This document shows, piece by piece, positions 41,786-50,543 of a stretch of 64,000 bases of DNA; position 1 is the stretch's first letter, and every line of letters begins with the position of its first letter. The notes beneath the pieces were generated by a model, which did no database searches, had not been told where the DNA came from, and saw only the letters and a list, made by a program, of their open reading frames with translations. The DNA comes from Leptolyngbya sp. CCY15150 (GTDB lineage: Bacteria > Cyanobacteriota > Cyanobacteriia > RECH01). The stretch lies in NCBI RefSeq assembly GCF_016888135.1, contig NZ_JACSWB010000164.1, positions 1 to 64,000 of the forward strand. The letters are read 5' to 3'. The translations under genes and the position numbers were made by a program.

Positions 41786-43038
41786 GCTTCGTCGCAACAA
41801 AAGCCAGCTAAGAAATGATAAAGCTCTTCTTCCTCTGCACCACTGAGCTGTAACTGTTTCAGATCAAGTAATGCTTCCGATAAAGGCTGGGCTTGGGATC
41901 GATAGGCACTGCTGGCCGACAGCAGGTCTAAATAGATATCGCGTTCAATCTGATGGCGATCGCTGTCGGGGCTGGAAGGGGATCCGTAGGCTAGGGTATC
42001 GACGTTGAACTTGAGGAGAAAAATTAGCGCATGGGTGAGGGTTTGTAGTTGCTGTTGCAGATCTCGGAGGTCGAGATCAAGACGGTTGAACCCGACGGTG
42101 CCGCGAATTTGCAACTCCACAATGGGCCGTTCTTCTGGACAAATAGCTCCACGAGCGATCGCCGCTTGAGTTTCTTGTAAGGCAAGCTGCACGAGGTCTT
42201 CCATCAACTCCTGCCCCTGAGTTTTGATACTCAGCCGCACAATAGGGCGTTGCTGATAGTCTTGACAGAGCTTGGCTTGAATGCCGCTAGGATCGATAGT
42301 GACTTGAAAGCCCCCGCGCTCATAGCGAACTTCTTCGACGCTGTTGGCCTCCACCGAGCCTGGGTTAAACACCCAATCTTCGACAATGTAGCTCTTGTGG
42401 ATGTGACCTAGGGCTAGATAATCGACGCCAGCGGTCTTGAGCGGTAGCAGATCGCCATAGCGCAAGGCACCTTGGTAGCGAGCAATTTGTCCTTCTAGCC
42501 CATGGTGGAAAAGGAGGATCTGATGGGCTGGCCCCGGTGGGAGCTGTTCGATGGCGGTGGCAATTTGCTGAATAGCCATGGGAGCCGAAGCTCCATACCA
42601 TTGGGAGCCGATGATCCGCACCCCACAGTCCAGATCAATATACCCACCACGCTGGCCATCCCAGGGTTCATAAAAGGGCTCACCCGCATCCTGGGCTCCT
42701 GGCTCAAGCAGGGTTAACAATCCCCAGTCGGAGAGGTAGCGGAGCCAACTGGTTGCAGCTCCGTAGGGACGATTGTCGTGATTTCCCTCAATGGCAATTA
42801 CTGGAATATTGGCAGCTTGGAGCGATCGCAGAACAATCTGGGCGTGATTCAAGACGGCCGGCTGAATTGTGCGATGCTCAAACAAATCGCCCACAATAAT
42901 GACGAAATCAACCGCATCCTCAATGGCATAGCGCTCGACGAGGTCGTTAAAGGCATAAAAAAAATCGCGGGTTCGCTCTGGGCTATCGTAGCGATCAAAC
43001 CCAAGATGAACATCCGCGATATGAAGAAATCGAGCCAT
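41782..43038 (-). CDS. SbcD/Mre11-like DNA repair metallophosphoesterase
   Basis: Calcineurin-like phosphoesterase of the Mre11/SbcD type. Metal motifs in order: DVHLG (about 9-13), GDLFEH (about 50), GNHDNR (about 86), FHHG and GHIHK (about 205). The C-terminal 200 residues form a helical capping part. 418 residues. SbcD normally pairs with the ATPase SbcC to open DNA hairpins and trim ends; no sbcC is adjacent. It begins 4 nt after the prfA stop, so it is probably read through from the ribosomal cluster. The 3' end overlaps the convergent LapA-like gene. Confidence 0.83.
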   Translation of the reverse strand: MARFLHIADVHLGFDRYDSPERTRDFFYAFNDLVERYAIEDAVDFVIIVGDLFEHRTIQPAVLNHAQIVLRSLQAANIPVIAIEGNHDNRPYGAATSWLRYLSDWGLLTLLEPGAQDAGEPFYEPWDGQRGGYIDLDCGVRIIGSQWYGASAPMAIQQIATAIEQLPPGPAHQILLFHHGLEGQIARYQGALRYGDLLPLKTAGVDYLALGHIHKSYIVEDWVFNPGSVEANSVEEVRYERGGFQVTIDPSGIQAKLCQDYQQRPIVRLSIKTQGQELMEDLVQLALQETQAAIARGAICPEERPIVELQIRGTVGFNRLDLDLRDLQQQLQTLTHALIFLLKFNVDTLAYGSPSSPDSDRHQIERDIYLDLLSASSAYRSQAQPLSEALLDLKQLQLSGAEEEELYHFLAGFCCDEA

Positions 43039-43042
43039 GGCT

Positions 43043-44149
43043 TTAGACCGATGCTGAGGCGGTGGAGACGGCCATTTCTTGGAGACGCTCCTGCTGATCT
43101 TTGGAGATACAGGATTGAATCACCGTTTCTAACTCGCCTTCTAAAATTGGCATCAGCCCATAGTTCTGACCCAATCGATGATCGGTGGCTCGATTATCTT
43201 TGTAGTTATAGGTGCGAATTTTCTCAGAACGAGCCCCTGTGCCCACCTGCGATCGCCGCATTGATGTGACGGCCTCTTGCTGCTCCCGTAGCTTTAATTC
43301 GTAGAGCTTAGCCCGCAGAATTTGCATGGCGCGCTCTCGGTTTTGCAACTGCGATCGCTCTTCGGTGCAAAAAATACGAATCCCGGTGGGTTTGTGGAAC
43401 AGGTCAACTGCCGTTTCAACTTTGTTCACGTTCTGACCGCCGGCACCGCCGGAACGAGCTGTGGTTAGTTCGATCTCTTTAGGATCAATCTCAACTTCAA
43501 CATCGTCCACTTCCGGCATGATCGCCACAGTGGCCGTTGAGGTATGAACTCGCCCACCCGCTTCCGTCACCGGGACGCGCTGCACCCGATGCACGCCAGC
43601 CTCAAACTTCAGCTTGCTATAGACGCGATCGCCACAGATTTCTAGGATAGCTTCCTTAAAGCCGCCCATATCCGCAATGGATTCACTCACAAGCTTGACC
43701 TGCCAACGCTGACTTTCCGCATAGCGAGAATACATGCGCACCAAGTCGCCTGCCCAGATACTAGCTTCATCCCCACCTGTGCCAGCCCGAACCTCCAACA
43801 TGATGTTTTTGTCATCATTTGGATCTTGGGGCAGCAGCAGAATTTTGAGGCGTTCCTCTAAACGGTTTGTTTCCGCGACTAGCTCTTCAACCTCGGCTGC
43901 TGCCATCTCGCGCATGTCCGGATCGGCATTAGCTTCTTTGAGGACTTGCCTTGCGCCTTCCAGCTCCTGCTGAGCCAGTTTCCACGACTCAAACGTGTTC
44001 ACCGTTTCCTCTAAGGAGGAACGGGACTTGGCTAGGCGTTGAAATTCCTGTGGATCAGTCGCCACGTCAGGGTCAGCTAAACGACGAGTCAGTTCATGAA
44101 ACGTTTGCTCAACCGATCTCAGTTTATCTAGCAAGTAAGACTCAGTCAT
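43043..44149 (-). CDS. prfA: Peptide chain release factor 1
   Basis: Class I release factor that reads UAA and UAG and triggers peptide release in the ribosome. The GGQ motif lies in [16 protein letters not shown]. About 368 residues from ATG 44149 ([12 protein letters not shown]). An in-frame GTG at 44158 would add three residues. It follows rpmE by 114 nt and precedes the SbcD-like gene by 4 nt. Confidence 0.96.
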   Translation of the reverse strand: MTESYLLDKLRSVEQTFHELTRRLADPDVATDPQEFQRLAKSRSSLEETVNTFESWKLAQQELEGARQVLKEANADPDMREMAAAEVEELVAETNRLEERLKILLLPQDPNDDKNIMLEVRAGTGGDEASIWAGDLVRMYSRYAESQRWQVKLVSESIADMGGFKEAILEICGDRVYSKLKFEAGVHRVQRVPVTEAGGRVHTSTATVAIMPEVDDVEVEIDPKEIELTTARSGGAGGQNVNKVETAVDLFHKPTGIRIFCTEERSQLQNRERAMQILRAKLYELKLREQQEAVTSMRRSQVGTGARSEKIRTYNYKDNRATDHRLGQNYGLMPILEGELETVIQSCISKDQQERLQEMAVSTASASV

Positions 44150-44263
44150 TCGATCCACTCATGCGGCAATCAACAGACACGCTATTACCATCATGACTTT
44201 AGCAGGATGGGGATGTGTCTTTTTTCCTAGTACAGGTCACAGGCAAGTCGGGAGATGACCCTG

Positions 44264-44491
44264 CTAGCTATTCGCTGACGATGAGTCTGTCATCCCATAC
44301 TTCCGCAAGAAGCGCTCAACGCGGCCTTCCGTGTCAATAATCTTCTGGGTTCCGGTGTAAAACGGATGGTTTCCAGACCAAACGTCCACGTGCAACTCTG
44401 GCTTGGTTGATCCAACGGTCATCACCACTTCGCCATTGCAGTAAACTTTGGCTTCAGGATACCACTCTGGATGAATACTGTCCTTTGGCAT
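44264..44491 (-). CDS. rpmE: 50S ribosomal protein L31
   Basis: 75 residues. The N-terminus MPKDSIHPEWYPEAKVYCNG and the block WSGNHPFYTGTQKIIDTEGRVERF identify bacterial L31. Only one cysteine (YCNG) is kept in place of the Cys4 zinc set, so this is the zinc-independent (C-) form. It contacts 23S and 5S rRNA near the B1 bridge. It follows rpsI after 83 nt. Confidence 0.95.
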   Translation of the reverse strand: MPKDSIHPEWYPEAKVYCNGEVVMTVGSTKPELHVDVWSGNHPFYTGTQKIIDTEGRVERFLRKYGMTDSSSANS

Positions 44492-44574
44492 AGCCCTTCC
44501 CTCGTGTCTTGTTTCAAAATTACGAACGATACAATTCCAACCTGGCTGGCATTGCGAAAAGCCAACATTCCATC

Positions 44575-44988
44575 CTAACGCTTGGAGTACTGAGGAGCTT
44601 TCCGAGCCTTGTGCAAACCATACTTCTTCCGCTCTTTGCGTCGAGGATCACGGGTGAGGTATCCTTCAACTTTCAACGGCTTGCGGTTTTCTGGATCCAG
44701 CTCACATAGAGCCCGAGCCACACCCAAACGAATTGAATCGGCTTGGCCGGTGAGACCACCGCCATGGGCATTCACAAGAATGTCGTACTCGTTCTCTAGA
44801 CCCAAGGTTTCCAAAGGAGACTTGGCGGCGGCGAGGTAGGAGGGATTGAACTGGAGGTAAAGATCCCCAGGACGACCGTTAATGGTTAGTTGTCCTGTGC
44901 CGGGCACGAGACGAACCCGAGCCACCGATGACTTACGTCGTCCTGTTCCCCAATACACTACGCGATCTGACTTGTCCGTTGCTTGCAT
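44575..44988 (-). CDS. rpsI: 30S ribosomal protein S9
   Basis: 137 residues ending in the universally conserved S9 tail with terminal Lys-Arg (PQYSKR), which reaches the P-site tRNA. The motif [15 protein letters not shown] near the start and [11 protein letters not shown] near the end are diagnostic. The stop of rplM and the start of rpsI share one nucleotide, so they are coupled. Confidence 0.97.
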   Translation of the reverse strand: MQATDKSDRVVYWGTGRRKSSVARVRLVPGTGQLTINGRPGDLYLQFNPSYLAAAKSPLETLGLENEYDILVNAHGGGLTGQADSIRLGVARALCELDPENRKPLKVEGYLTRDPRRKERKKYGLHKARKAPQYSKR

Positions 44989-45440
44989 TAACCTTGTCCT
45001 CCAGTCTTGTTCAGTTGTAATACTTTGGGCTGCTGTGCTTCGTGGGGATGGGTGGAGCCAGCATAGACCTTCAGCTTGGTGAAGAGCTGACGTCCTAGGG
45101 AGTTCTTGGGCAACATGCCTTTGATAGCTTGTTCAACAATCCGCTCAGGGACACGGGCTTGCAGCTTGGCAAAGGTTTCTACCTTCATCCCACCAGGACG
45201 ACCGGAATGGCGGCGGTAGAGCTTCTGGGTGCGCTTACGCCCAGTCACTTCAATTTTTTCGGCGTTAATCACCACCACAAAATCACCCGTATCCATATGA
45301 GGGGTGTAGATGGGCTTGTTTTTGCCACGCAGAATGCGAGCTACTTCACTCGCCAGCCGACCGAGGCGCTGACCTTCCGCATCAATCACGTACCAGTCAC
45401 GGACGATGTCGGCTTGAGGGGGAACGTACGTTTTAATCAT
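44988..45440 (-). CDS. rplM: 50S ribosomal protein L13
   Basis: 150 residues. Recognised from [19 protein letters not shown] and [18 protein letters not shown] and the GMLPKN...LGR block. An early-assembling 23S rRNA binder. Coupled to rpsI; it lies 35 nt after truA. Confidence 0.97.
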   Translation of the reverse strand: MIKTYVPPQADIVRDWYVIDAEGQRLGRLASEVARILRGKNKPIYTPHMDTGDFVVVINAEKIEVTGRKRTQKLYRRHSGRPGGMKVETFAKLQARVPERIVEQAIKGMLPKNSLGRQLFTKLKVYAGSTHPHEAQQPKVLQLNKTGGQG

Positions 45441-45475
45441 GACCCACTAAGTAATTCTAAAATTTGCAACAACCA

Positions 45476-46357
45476 TTAATAGATAGATTCGCTAGGATCT
45501 CGTTCTAGAACAGGGGCGGGGAACAGAGAAAACTGTGGCTGGGTATCAAACCATAGAGCGGGATGCAACGGAAAGTCAGGATATCCAACTCTGAGCAGAC
45601 AAAGTCCTTGAGGGGGAGCGGCATACCTCACCTGATCTCGCTGCTCTTCGCGCCAGATCGTTGTAAAGCTGTCTGGCGATCGCTCTCCAGTACCCACCTC
45701 TACTAGCATACCAACCAATAAGCGCATCATGCCGTACAGAAACCCGCTAGCCTGTACTTCAATGGAGACTAATGCTCCGTGGCGTTGTGCTCCTACTTCA
45801 TGGACATCGACCCAAGAGTGAGGACGACTCGACCCGGCCCGATGAAATGCTGCAAGGTGGTGTCGTCCTACTAGAGGATTGAGCGCTTGCTGCATGAACT
45901 CGACTGACAGGGGGGTGTGGTAGTAGTGCCAACTGTAAGGACGCAGGAACAGGTTGGGGCGTCGCCCTGTGTAGATGGTGTACCGATATCGCCTGGAAAT
46001 CGCCGAAAACCGCGCATGCCAGTCTAGGGACATTTGGGTGGAGGCGGTGATGACAATATCGGTCGGCAGCCGAGGGTTTAACACATCTGCCCAGCGAGCT
46101 GCCGGGATTTGCATGGGAGCATCAAAGTGCGCAACCTGAGCGGCGGCATGAACACCTGTATCGGTTCGTCCAGAGGCATGTAAAACAACGGAATAGCCTA
46201 ATACAGAGGCGATCGCTGCTTCAAGTTCTTCCTGAACCGTCCGCTGGCGTGGTTGCCGCTGCCATCCTCGGAAGTGAGTGCCTAGGTATTGAATGACCAG
46301 GGCAACTCGCTGCTTGGGAGAGTCCACTGGCAAATGAATCGCCATTCTGTTGCTCAA
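45476..46357 (-). CDS. truA: tRNA pseudouridine synthase A
   Basis: Forms pseudouridine at positions 38-40 of the tRNA anticodon stem. The catalytic Asp is in GRTDTGVHA (about 61-69). 293 residues, somewhat long because of a C-terminal tail. It lies between rplQ and rplM, the usual position for this enzyme in cyanobacteria, with 29 and 35 nt spacers. Confidence 0.95.
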   Translation of the reverse strand: MSNRMAIHLPVDSPKQRVALVIQYLGTHFRGWQRQPRQRTVQEELEAAIASVLGYSVVLHASGRTDTGVHAAAQVAHFDAPMQIPAARWADVLNPRLPTDIVITASTQMSLDWHARFSAISRRYRYTIYTGRRPNLFLRPYSWHYYHTPLSVEFMQQALNPLVGRHHLAAFHRAGSSRPHSWVDVHEVGAQRHGALVSIEVQASGFLYGMMRLLVGMLVEVGTGERSPDSFTTIWREEQRDQVRYAAPPQGLCLLRVGYPDFPLHPALWFDTQPQFSLFPAPVLERDPSESIY

Positions 46358-46386
46358 CGCCTACTTACCCTATCCCTTAGAACCTA

Positions 46387-46737
46387 TTACAGCAGCTCAA
46401 TGACAGCCATTTCCGAGTTGTCGCCACGACGGCTCACGGTCCGGATAATTCGGGTGTAGCCGCCTTCGCGATCGGCATAACGCTCAGGTGCCTGTTCAAA
46501 CAAAGCATGAACGAGGGGCTTATCGTACATATAGCCCAAAGCCCGACGCCGAGCCGACAGGGAGCCATCCTTGGCTAAAGTGATCATTCGTTCTGCTTCT
46601 GAACGAACTGCCTTAGCCCGAGTCTTTGTGGTGGTAATCCGTCCGTGACGGATCAACTCAGTCGTCAATGCCCGTAGGAGCGCTCGACGCTGGTCAGCCG
46701 GTTTTCCCAAGAGAGGGACTTTACAACGATGACGCAT
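46387..46737 (-). CDS. rplQ: 50S ribosomal protein L17
   Basis: 116 residues with the family start [20 protein letters not shown] and the motif [11 protein letters not shown] near residue 84. It follows rpoA at 140 nt, the standard alpha-operon order. Confidence 0.97.
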   Translation of the reverse strand: MRHRCKVPLLGKPADQRRALLRALTTELIRHGRITTTKTRAKAVRSEAERMITLAKDGSLSARRRALGYMYDKPLVHALFEQAPERYADREGGYTRIIRTVSRRGDNSEMAVIELL

Positions 46738-46877
46738 AATAACCTAAGTGGACTTGCCCTTAAACAACTTACAACTGTTAACGTGATCCGTTATGTGATC
46801 CGTACCTCTTCAAGACCATAATCTGTGGGAGGCAACGGACGGCATCAGCACTCTTTCAAGCGTGGATGTGCTTTTAC

Positions 46878-47822
46878 CTAGGCTCCCTTGGGAGACTTTT
46901 CATGGGGAAGAGTAATGCCAAGGCGCTCTTGGAGTGCAATGATCACTTCTTCCGCCGACTTTGCCCCGAAGTTCTTGATTTCTAACAGATCTTCTTGGCT
47001 GTAATCAAGGAGGTCAGAAACAGAGTTAATCTGAGCGCGCTTCAAGCAATTGTAGGCGCGGACAGAAAGCTGCAATTCTTCGATGGGAATTTGGCTTTCA
47101 GGGCTTTGGGTATCCTGAGTATCATCGGCACTGGGCGTAAAGTCGATGTCTTTCAGAGGATTGAAGAGATCAACGAGAATCATGGCAGCTTTGCCGAGGG
47201 ACTCTTGAGGTGTCAGGCTGCCGTTAGTCCAGATCTCCATAATCAGGCGATCGCGCTGTAGGGATCCGCCTACCCGTGCATCTTCAACGGTGTAGTTGAC
47301 TTGTCGAACTGGCATGAACACAGAGTCAATCTGCAAAAAGTCCAGTGCGGCTGTTTCGTCTTGCCCGCGCTCAATCGCTCGGTACCCAACCCCAGTCTCA
47401 ATCCGAAACTCCATTTCCAAGGTCGCACCTGCGCTGACCGTTGCAATGTATTGATCTGGATTGATCACCTCGATTTCTGGTGGAAGTTCGAAGTGCCCAG
47501 ATGTTACGGTTGCTGGCCCTTGAACCATCAACCGCCCAATTTGAGGCTGGGACGAATAGCTTCTAACGACCACTTCCTTCATGTTCAGCAGGATATCTAA
47601 CACATCCTCCCGAACACCAGGAACCGCCATGAATTCATGGGTGACGCCAGCAATCCGAACCGCTGTTACTGCCGCTCCCTCAATGTTAGAAAGCAGTACT
47701 CGCCTGAGGGCATTGCCCACGGTAATGCCTTGACCTCGATCAAGAGGCTCAATCACAAATCGGCTATAGGTATTCGGTTCGGTTCCACTATCCGCTTCCA
47801 CGTCAACCTGGAATTGCATCAC
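46878..47822 (-). CDS. rpoA: RNA polymerase subunit alpha
   Basis: 314 residues with an N-terminal assembly domain (about 1-230; GNALRRVLLSNIEGAAV and MEFRIETG) and the C-terminal UP-element/activator domain (about 245-305; LELSVRAYNCLKR-like block, then NFGAKSAEEVI). Translation may begin at GTG 47822 or the adjacent ATG 47819. AGGAGG lies 8 nt before the GTG and 11 nt before the ATG, which favours the GTG. The final residues (HEKSPKGA) vary in the family. Confidence 0.97.
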   Translation of the reverse strand: MMQFQVDVEADSGTEPNTYSRFVIEPLDRGQGITVGNALRRVLLSNIEGAAVTAVRIAGVTHEFMAVPGVREDVLDILLNMKEVVVRSYSSQPQIGRLMVQGPATVTSGHFELPPEIEVINPDQYIATVSAGATLEMEFRIETGVGYRAIERGQDETAALDFLQIDSVFMPVRQVNYTVEDARVGGSLQRDRLIMEIWTNGSLTPQESLGKAAMILVDLFNPLKDIDFTPSADDTQDTQSPESQIPIEELQLSVRAYNCLKRAQINSVSDLLDYSQEDLLEIKNFGAKSAEEVIIALQERLGITLPHEKSPKGA

Positions 47823-47869
47823 GACTTAATCCTCCTGCTTGCCCCAACAAAACATGTATCCGTTCATTC

Positions 47870-47885
47870 GTGACATTGATGTCAC
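47870..47885. promoter_or_regulatory. 16-bp palindrome upstream of rpoA
   Basis: GTGACAT-TG-ATGTCAC, perfect 7-bp arms, lies in the 151-nt rpsK-rpoA spacer about 48 nt before the rpoA start. The spacing of GTGA and TCAC (8 nt) does not match the CRP site (6 nt), and it lacks the GTA/TAC ends of an NtcA site. It may be an operator or a small mRNA hairpin. Confidence 0.35.
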
Positions 47886-47973
47886 CACCGGGCGTCTTTG
47901 CGCCTCACGGCTCCTGAAGAGAAAAGATGATGAACTAATCTCTAGGTGGCGGATGAACTTGACCCCACGTACC

Positions 47974-48369
47974 TTAGACCCGACGACGTTTCGGAGGGCG
48001 ACACCCATTGTGAGGAATTGGGGTCACATCACGAATTAACGTAATCTCTAACCCGGCAGCTTGGAGGGCACGGATAGCCGTTTCACGCCCTGCTCCTGGG
48101 CCGCTGACCATCACTTCAACTTGTCGCATCCCTTGATCCGAAGCTCGGCGAGCGGCTGCTTCGGCTGCGGTTTGAGCCGCAAAGGGTGTTCCTTTTTTAG
48201 CACCCTTGAATCCACTGGATCCGGATGATGCCCAAGAAATAGCATTTCCTGCGGTGTCAGAAATCGTGACGATCGTGTTATTAAACGTGGATTGAATATG
48301 AACAACCCCATTTGGAATATTGCGTTTCTGACGCTTTGCGCCACCACGCTTTGCTGTTTGACGTGCCAT
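47974..48369 (-). CDS. rpsK: 30S ribosomal protein S11
   Basis: 131 residues; the block [21 protein letters not shown] and the end [19 protein letters not shown] are diagnostic. Platform protein of the small subunit. It follows rpsM by 220 nt, a wide spacer with two HIP1-like sites and no gene I would call. Confidence 0.97.
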   Translation of the reverse strand: MARQTAKRGGAKRQKRNIPNGVVHIQSTFNNTIVTISDTAGNAISWASSGSSGFKGAKKGTPFAAQTAAEAAARRASDQGMRQVEVMVSGPGAGRETAIRALQAAGLEITLIRDVTPIPHNGCRPPKRRRV

Positions 48370-48589
48370 TCGTTACCCCATTTACCCAGGTCAGTGATGT
48401 ACAAAAAGATGCAGCGGACTAAGTGCAGTCTGGTGTCTTGGTGCATCAGATTACCAATGGCGATCGCTTCTTGGATCCCATCGTTACCTGATGTGGCGAT
48501 CGCTCCATTGCAGTTGAGCGCTAAACGCCATAGGAACGGCTGCTGCAGCTTGTGCTTAGAACCGGCTCCATTCACCAAGGCTCCACTAA

Positions 48590-48973
48590 CTACTTCTTGC
48601 TCGGGGCCTTCTTCTTGCCCGCCACTGTTCGACGTCCCCCTCGACGAGTCCGAGAGTTGGTACGAGTTCTCTGCCCTCTCACGGGAAGCCCCATGCGGTG
48701 ACGTCGACCTCGATAGGCACCAATGTCCATCAATCGCTTGATGTTCATTGCCTCCCAGCGTCTTAAATCACCCTCGATCTGATACTTACTCTCAACTTCT
48801 TCCCGCAGAGACGCAACGTCAGAATCTGACAAATCCTTAACTCTCGTATCAGGATTGACACCTGTAGATTCTAGAATTTGCTTGGATCGAGCTAGACCGA
48901 TGCCATAGATGTAGGTCAGCCCGATTTCAATACGTTTGTCTCTTGGAAGGTCAACTCCGGCAATCCGTGCCAC
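48590..48973 (-). CDS. rpsM: 30S ribosomal protein S13
   Basis: 127 residues, starting at GTG ([20 protein letters not shown]). Conserved motifs are YIYGIG and [20 protein letters not shown]. It contacts the head of the 30S subunit and the P-site tRNA. It follows rpmJ by 80 nt. Confidence 0.97.
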   Translation of the reverse strand: MARIAGVDLPRDKRIEIGLTYIYGIGLARSKQILESTGVNPDTRVKDLSDSDVASLREEVESKYQIEGDLRRWEAMNIKRLMDIGAYRGRRHRMGLPVRGQRTRTNSRTRRGGRRTVAGKKKAPSKK

Positions 48974-49053
48974 GCTCTACTTCTCCCAGAACTACTTCTA
49001 CTCAACCAATGTTCAATGCTGATGCCCAACGGAACACAGCTTACGTAGGGATG

Positions 49054-49167
49054 CTATCCCTGACGTTGCTTATGTTTTGGGTTTTCACAAATGACCATAA
49101 CTCGACCGCGACGACGGATCACGCGGCACTTTTCACACATTCTACGAACCGATGCTCGGACTTTCAT
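49054..49167 (-). CDS. rpmJ: 50S ribosomal protein L36
   Basis: 37 residues, readily overlooked for its size. It reads [17 protein letters not shown] and then [20 protein letters not shown]. Three Cys and one His of the zinc ribbon are intact (CEKC, C, H). AAGGTG lies about 10 nt before the ATG. A near-consensus promoter sits just upstream (49202-49230). Confidence 0.97.
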   Translation of the reverse strand: MKVRASVRRMCEKCRVIRRRGRVMVICENPKHKQRQG

Positions 49168-49484
49168 GTCCCAACCACACCTTAACAACTGCAAAACTTT
49201 TATATTAATAATCAATGTGACAGAAGTCAACCGTATAGGCGAGAAGATTCTGTCTGGCTCAAGTGACTATAGTTAGGCAGTGTGACGGCTAGGATGACTG
49301 TTGATTGATTACAGTCGCGTCACTCGATCGCTAGCTATATCATCAACCTCGGACGTGATCGGAGGGTTGATGAACCCCTAGGGGGCGATCGCTACCAAGC
49401 AATGTTGCTATGAGATTATGGAAACTGAAAAGGGCTAACGCTGTAAGAGCGACAATAACTCTCCTACGGTAAAGTGTCCTTTGC
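49168..49484. other. Spacer between infA and rpmJ
   Basis: About 317 nt, the widest gap inside the cluster. It holds a strong promoter next to rpmJ (49202-49230), a GACTGT/ACAGTC inverted repeat (49296-49301 with 49311-49316) and a GGGTT/AACCC hairpin (49364-49377) without T-run. No coding sequence is evident. Confidence 0.6.
49202..49230 (-). promoter_or_regulatory. Sigma-70 type promoter upstream of rpmJ
   Basis: Minus strand: -35 TTGACT (49225-49230), a 17-nt spacer, and -10 TAATAT (49202-49207). Start of transcription is expected near 49195, leaving a leader of about 28 nt before rpmJ. This would feed rpmJ, rpsM, rpsK, rpoA, rplQ and the genes after them. Confidence 0.7.
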
Positions 49485-49709
49485 CTACTTTTTCCGTAGC
49501 CGGTAGGTGATGCGCCCCTTCGTCAAGTCGTAGGGCGTTAGCTCAACCTTGACGCGATCGCCCGGCAGAATCTTAATGTAATTCCGGCGAATTTTGCCAG
49601 AGATATGGGCTAAAACGTTAAACCCATTGTCGAGATCAACTCGAAACATGGCATTAGGAAGTGAATCGGTAACCGTTCCTTCCATTTCAATTAAGTCTTG
49701 TTTAGACAA
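49485..49709 (-). CDS. infA: Translation initiation factor IF-1
   Basis: 74 residues, an S1-fold protein of the A site. The family sequence [20 protein letters not shown] is preceded by nothing in frame, and the first codon is TTG (49707-49709). AGGAGG stands exactly 7 nt upstream, which makes this start convincing. A rare start codon in a ribosomal-cluster gene could be a translational control. adk lies 270 nt upstream and rpmJ 317 nt downstream. Confidence 0.96.
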   Translation of the reverse strand: MSKQDLIEMEGTVTDSLPNAMFRVDLDNGFNVLAHISGKIRRNYIKILPGDRVKVELTPYDLTKGRITYRLRKK

Positions 49710-49979
49710 AGCAAAGTCCTCCTAAGGAATGAGCACACTACTGAAGTTGGGATGAATAGCAGACGAACGTCCTTTATGAATCTGGATAATGGGCCAGATC
49801 CTTTAGGAATCAGCATTCAGCACCTTTCATAGCTTAACAAATGACGATAGATCTCATCGGAAAAACCCCTGCCAGGTCGTTGATCGACCGCCTTCAGTAG
49901 CGCCCAAGATTGATGAGCTTCAAGATGTTCCGTAGCGGGATCGCGGCTTATCCCGCTGACAGCATGGGGGCAACCTGAA
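49710..49979. other. Spacer between adk and infA
   Basis: 270 nt containing the infA ribosome binding site and a strong hairpin 22 nt after adk (49934-49957, listed separately). No gene was found. An upstream promoter for infA is possible but not visible. Confidence 0.5.
49934..49957 (-). other. Strong hairpin just behind adk
   Basis: AGCGGGAT and ATCCCGCT pair perfectly around an 8-nt loop, 22 nt downstream of the adk stop. No T-run follows on the minus strand, so it may be an RNA-processing or stability element rather than a terminator. Confidence 0.5.
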
Positions 49980-50543
49980 CTAGTGAGCCAGGCTATTGAC
50001 GACAGCTTTTAAGGATTGGGTGACCTCTTCCACAGAGCGATCGCCATTTACCGAAACTAGCTTCTGGCGGCTTTGGTAAAAATCAATCAAGGGTGCGGTT
50101 TGCTGACGATAGACCTGAAGACGGTGGCGAATCACCTCTTCATTGTCATCTTTGCGCCCTCGCTCCAAGAGCCGCTTGACGATGGAATCATCCGACACCT
50201 GAAGGTTTAGCACCCGATCACAGGTTTGACCAATGCCATCCAGCAACGACTCTAGATAGGTCGCCTGTTCAACGTTTCGAGGAAAACCATCGAGCAACCA
50301 GCCTGTTTTGGCATCTGGTTCGCTCAGGCGATCGCGCACAATACCTAAAATCAACTCATCGGGTACAAGATCGCCCCGGTCCATGTAGGTTTGTGCCTTC
50401 TGACCTAGTTCGGTTCCTTGGCTTACCGCTTGGCGCAGGATGTCCCCAGTGGAAATATGGGGAAAGCTGTAGGAACCAGAGATAACTGCTGCCTGGGTAC
50501 CTTTACCGGAACCCGGAGGCCCGAGAAATATCAACCGAGTCAC
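49980..50543 (-). CDS. adk: Adenylate kinase
   Basis: 187 residues, the short form without a zinc LID. The P-loop GPPGSGKGTQ and GFPRNVEQA are present. It balances AMP, ADP and ATP. It starts with GTG, sharing one nucleotide with the secY stop. The secY-adk pair is the conserved end of the spc part of the cluster. Confidence 0.97.
   Translation of the reverse strand: MTRLIFLGPPGSGKGTQAAVISGSYSFPHISTGDILRQAVSQGTELGQKAQTYMDRGDLVPDELILGIVRDRLSEPDAKTGWLLDGFPRNVEQATYLESLLDGIGQTCDRVLNLQVSDDSIVKRLLERGRKDDNEEVIRHRLQVYRQQTAPLIDFYQSRQKLVSVNGDRSVEEVTQSLKAVVNSLAH

Noticed and set aside
48111-48578. 155-codon minus-strand frame spanning the rpsM-rpsK gap and most of rpsK
   Set aside because: It overlaps rpsK in another frame and its composition and lack of SD give no support for a gene in the gap.
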